NCBI GenBank assembly: GCA_026706505.1
Contig: JAPOYQ010000934.1
Location: 1 to 9,670 of the forward strand
Reading direction: 5' to 3'
Source of the DNA: Gemmatimonadota bacterium
GTDB taxonomy: Bacteria; Latescibacterota; UBA2968; UBA8231
DNA length: 9,670 nucleotides
The position numbers and the translations under genes are program-made. This document shows positions 7,209-9,670 of the stretch, one piece after another. How positions within the stretch are numbered: position 1 is the stretch's first letter; every line of letters begins with the position of its first letter. The notes beneath the pieces were generated by a model that was given only the letters and a program-made list of their open reading frames with translations, was not told the origin of the DNA and did no database searches.

Positions 7209-8115
7209 GGGCCTCGGTAGCGCGGGTTGCGACCGCCTCCTCAATAGCGCGCAATATGGCTAGGCCGGCATCCGGTGCGCGCCGGGCCGCGTCTAGCGCC
7301 GGATGAAAACGGGCGAACTTCACCAAGTCGGCCGCGGCCAAATAGTCGATGATCTGCTGCCTAAGCGAGTCATCGACCTCAGCCCTCCACAGTGCGTCCG
7401 CCAACTCAGACGTGGTCTGCTCCATGGCTTCAATTGCCAGGCTTTCCTCCAAGAAGCGGCGCAGATTTTCCGATAGCAACGAGTAGTATGTTTTGAAATC
7501 ACCGCGTTCCAGCAGACCGCTCTCGGCAATGCGCGCGAATTCAGCCGCGTAGTCTATCGGCTCGGGCGGGGGCAGAGGCTCTGGGGTGCGGCGACGCCAG
7601 AGCCAAACGCCGCCGAGGGCGCAAAGCACCAACGCCAGCAGTCCGATTGCGACGACCACCCACAACGGCACTCCCCCACTGATGGCTACGGGCGGTTTGA
7701 TGTCGCGCAGTTGGTCCTCCCCTTCGCCTCGGGCGCTGATGACCTCTATGACTGAGGGTTGAGTCTCGCGTAGGAGCGTGTCGCCCGCAGCAGTGACAAA
7801 GGGCACGGCCACGGCCGGCACCTCGTGTAGCCCCAGTTCGTAGAGACGCAGTTCGCATTCTTGCGAAAGTGCAAAACCGGCCTCATTCTCGCGTTGGTGC
7901 CAACCAGTACAGCGGGGGGAAAAATCCCGGAAGATTTGGGGCAGGTCCGGGGCCTCGGGACGCGCAGTGGCGTCGTGGTAGAGCATCAACGTCAAGCGGA
8001 TGGGATCGCCGACCCGAGCAACCGCAGTGTCCAGGGTCGCCTCGGCCCGAGGGACTTGGGCGTGCAGCCCCTCGGCGAGGACGACGAGTGCGGCGAGCAG
8101 ACCGCCGAGATACAT
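7189..8115 (-). CDS. Short BatD-like membrane protein preceding batA (DUF4381-like position)
   Basis: The protein has 308 residues. A signal peptide covers about 1-19 (GLHA before Q), followed by one periplasmic beta-domain with RVGDPIRLTL at residues 34-43. An LRDIKPP motif (137-143) leads into one membrane segment at about 150-173, then RRR and a proline-rich linker. The helical cytoplasmic tail (about 188-297) carries AADLVKFAR at 261-269. This layout and the motifs repeat those of BatD at half the size: GEPIRLTL, IRYIKP before the membrane segment, and a tail ending in RCDFARFAP. In many Bat operons a small protein, often annotated DUF4381 or BatD-like, stands just before batA. It probably joins the same membrane complex. 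The ATG at 8115 overlaps the upstream stop as TAATG, and no separate Shine-Dalgarno is visible. Confidence 0.75.
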   Translation of the reverse strand: MYLGGLLAALVVLAEGLHAQVPRAEATLDTAVARVGDPIRLTLMLYHDATARPEAPDLPQIFRDFSPRCTGWHQRENEAGFALSQECELRLYELGLHEVPAVAVPFVTAAGDTLLRETQPSVIEVISARGEGEDQLRDIKPPVAISGGVPLWVVVAIGLLALVLCALGGVWLWRRRTPEPLPPPEPIDYAAEFARIAESGLLERGDFKTYYSLLSENLRRFLEESLAIEAMEQTTSELADALWRAEVDDSLRQQIIDYLAAADLVKFARFHPALDAARRAPDAGLAILRAIEEAVATRATEAHAEHPV

Positions 8116-9533
8116 TACGGACTGTCAGCGCCGCCGTCGTCGGGGTCTTCTTCGCTGCTGGCGGCGGGTACAGCCGGCTTTTTGGGCGCTTGCGCCACGT
8201 CGTCTATATCCAAGTCCAACTCGGCGAAATCATCGCCACTTACGACGTACACCGCGTCGTCACCTTCCTGTTGCAGGTACGAGGTTCCGGCGGCTGCGCT
8301 GAAGCGAGCGGTCAGCAGGGCTTGCCCTTCGCCGAGGAGTTCGATACTGAAAACAGAAGTGGCCTCGGCGGGCAGTCCCTCGGCAAAATCCTCGACTTCG
8401 AGTTGCTCCAAGTCGCTCAAGAGGCTGTTGAGTTTCCACGATTTAGCATCGCGCCCCATAGGCTCGGACAAATGCCACACACCGCTCGTGTCCTTGTCGG
8501 CTGCAAACGCGGGTGCATCCCCGCGAGTCAAGACGATGCGCTGGACCTGCTCGCGCTCAAAGCGCAAGGGCTTTTTGTCGCGCAGGTCGGAGATGCTCTT
8601 GGTAAGCTCTTGTACCAGCGTCGAATCGACCAAGAAGACTTGCGGCCGGCTGGCGTCGCGCGCGTACCAACGGCCCTGTTCGTCCGCGCCGCCAATGGCC
8701 AAGCGCTTCTCGGCCCGGTCTGCGCCGACGAGCAGGGCGATTTCCACCTGTGATGCACGCTCTCCCAAGCCGTAAGTGGCCAAGGAATCAGCATTTGGAT
8801 CTTCGGCGACAAAAGCCTCGATCTCGGCTTGGTCGATTTTGTCGAGCAGACCGTCCACCGCGTCGGCGGCGGCCCGGGCGGCTACTGGCTCGCGCATTTG
8901 CCAGTCAGGTTCGGCCCGTGCTAGCACGGTCGCGCCGCCTGTGCCCCACCGCTGCACCTGCATCACCTCGTCCTTGGCAAAGGCTAGCACCCGGCGATCG
9001 CGCAGGTCAAAAGCGCGCTTGTCGAGATTGTCGAAGCGCCAAGCGCGCACCACAAAGATCTCGGGATTGTCGCCTTGTATTTGGGCGTAGGTGAAGCGAT
9101 CGGTGGGGCTGTCCGCTCCAAAAGACACCACCTGCTCGGCACCGTCCTCGGTTTGCAGCCGCACCTTGAGGCGCGGCGCGGCCAGCCCGTATTGGGCGGC
9201 TTCCTCTGCGCTCGCAGCCGTGCTATCGACGACCACCTTTTCCCGCTCGCACTCGAGCAAATTGCGCAAGTAGCGCTCTACGGCCTCTTGGTCCGCGCCG
9301 TCGGTCATGGGCGCGCTCAGGTTCCAGCCGCCTGTCCCCTTGTCCAATACCAAGGCATCGTCGCCGCGCAACAGCTCGAGCCGCTGTGCGTCGCCGTCCT
9401 TGAAGACGAATAGCTGCTTGGATTTTTCGGCTTCTTGGCGGCGCTCCTCACCGCCTTTGATCTCGTAGAAATAGACAAAGGCCAACAGCGCCACGAAGAC
9501 TGCGCCGATTGCGACATTGGTCTTGAATTTCAT
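8115..9533 (-). CDS. DUF4340 domain-containing protein
   Basis: The protein has 472 residues. A single N-terminal membrane anchor (about 6-23) is followed by a large extracytoplasmic part. Two similar halves are visible: YGLAAPRLKVRL then FDLRDRRVLAFAKDEV in the first, and YGLGERASQVEIAL then SDLRDKKPLRFEREQV in the second. These YGL and (F/S)DLRD(K/R) blocks are hallmarks of DUF4340 repeats. The last 30 residues are rich in P, A, D and E and look disordered. Genes of this family commonly sit directly after gldG-type genes of ABC transporters, as here. The biochemical function is not known; a periplasmic accessory role to the transporter is inferred. The start is firm: AGAGGAG at 9539-9545 lies five bases before the ATG, which overlaps the preceding stop as ATGA. 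Confidence 0.88.
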   Translation of the reverse strand: MKFKTNVAIGAVFVALLAFVYFYEIKGGEERRQEAEKSKQLFVFKDGDAQRLELLRGDDALVLDKGTGGWNLSAPMTDGADQEAVERYLRNLLECEREKVVVDSTAASAEEAAQYGLAAPRLKVRLQTEDGAEQVVSFGADSPTDRFTYAQIQGDNPEIFVVRAWRFDNLDKRAFDLRDRRVLAFAKDEVMQVQRWGTGGATVLARAEPDWQMREPVAARAAADAVDGLLDKIDQAEIEAFVAEDPNADSLATYGLGERASQVEIALLVGADRAEKRLAIGGADEQGRWYARDASRPQVFLVDSTLVQELTKSISDLRDKKPLRFEREQVQRIVLTRGDAPAFAADKDTSGVWHLSEPMGRDAKSWKLNSLLSDLEQLEVEDFAEGLPAEATSVFSIELLGEGQALLTARFSAAAGTSYLQQEGDDAVYVVSGDDFAELDLDIDDVAQAPKKPAVPAASSEEDPDDGGADSP

Positions 9534-9670
9534 GCTTGCTCCTCTTGGACAAAGACCTTTTTAATCCACACGAGAATGGCCGTGTTGACCACGAAGACCG
9601 CGGCGTAGATCAGTTGGACTGTCTCGTTGGGAATCAGCGAGAATCCAAGGCTGGCGCCGGTGAAAATCGT
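9530..9670 (-). CDS. C-terminal end of a membrane protein, probably GldG-like ABC transporter component (partial)
   Basis: Only the last 46 codons and a TGA stop are inside the window; the N-terminus lies beyond the right edge. The visible protein ends with one hydrophobic segment (LIYAAVFVVNTAILVWI) and a short charged tail, KKVFVQEEQA. This fits the final membrane helix of a GldG-type (ABC_transp_aux) protein, or possibly of a GldF-type permease. The GldG reading rests mainly on context, since a DUF4340 gene follows with an ATGA overlap, which is the usual order after gldG. The identification cannot be confirmed from 46 residues. Confidence 0.5.
   Translation of the reverse strand, partial: TIFTGASLGFSLIPNETVQLIYAAVFVVNTAILVWIKKVFVQEEQA
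9539..9545 (-). promoter_or_regulatory. Strong Shine-Dalgarno of the DUF4340 gene
   Basis: The minus strand reads AGAGGAG five bases before the ATG at 9533. It lies inside the last codons of the upstream gene. It is the best ribosome binding site in the series, whereas several downstream genes have none and appear to rely on coupling. Confidence 0.6.

Noticed and set aside
7209..7244. Upstream ATG at 7244 as the start of batA
   Set aside because: It adds a short Arg/Pro-rich leader not expected in the family and deepens the overlap with the preceding gene to 56 nt. The ATG at 7208 gives the usual PEW-poly-Leu start.
7861..8775. Long plus-strand open frame of 304 codons opposite the DUF4340 and short BatD-like genes, with a second overlapping one at 7869-8753
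   Set aside because: It lies antisense to two well-supported genes and crosses their junction. The protein is Arg/Ser/Pro-rich without recognisable motifs, and such frames are common opposite GC-rich coding DNA.

Overview
This window looks like chromosomal DNA from a Gram-negative bacterium with a fairly GC-rich genome. The lineage is inferred only from gene content. A complete set of Bat (VWA/TPR) genes next to GldG/DUF4340-type genes and a Gfo/Idh/MocA oxidoreductase is typical of FCB/PVC-like or related uncultured phyla (for example Latescibacterota, Gemmatimonadota or planctomycete-like groups). No rRNA or other phylogenetic marker is present, so the phylum remains open. Every gene I can support lies on the minus strand.

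Right to left, which is the direction of transcription, the window enters at 9670 in the last 46 residues of a membrane protein that fits the C-terminus of a GldG-like ABC-transporter accessory protein. Seven genes follow almost without gaps: a DUF4340 protein (8115-9533), a short BatD-like membrane protein (7189-8115), BatA (6204-7208), BatB (5172-6197), BatC (4399-5172), BatD (2627-4402) and BatE (1878-2630). Junctions are ATGA, TAATG or GTGA overlaps, a 20-nt overlap, or a 6-nt gap. This is the signature of one translationally coupled operon. A Gfo/Idh/MocA-type oxidoreductase (766-1821) follows after 56 nt with no visible terminator and may be the last gene of the transcript.

After a 126-nt AT-richer spacer with a good promoter candidate and a near-palindrome, the left end (1-639) holds the N-terminal 213 residues of an AAA-family ATPase. 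It has a clear Walker A motif and runs off the window. Its base composition is visibly lower in GC than the Bat operon, so it may mark the edge of a different, possibly accessory, region.

The products work at the envelope. BatA and BatB are membrane-anchored VWA proteins with complete metal-binding (MIDAS) motifs. BatC and BatE supply TPR scaffolds, BatE with an added SH3-like domain. BatD and its short relative present periplasmic beta-domains and a cytoplasmic helical tail. The usual partners MoxR (AAA+ ATPase) and the DUF58 protein are not between DUF4340 and BatA and are not in the window. Points of most interest are the fusion of a GldG/DUF4340 module to the Bat module in one coupled operon, the duplicated short-BatD/BatD architecture, and a Gln/Asp/Glu-rich tandem repeat in BatC.
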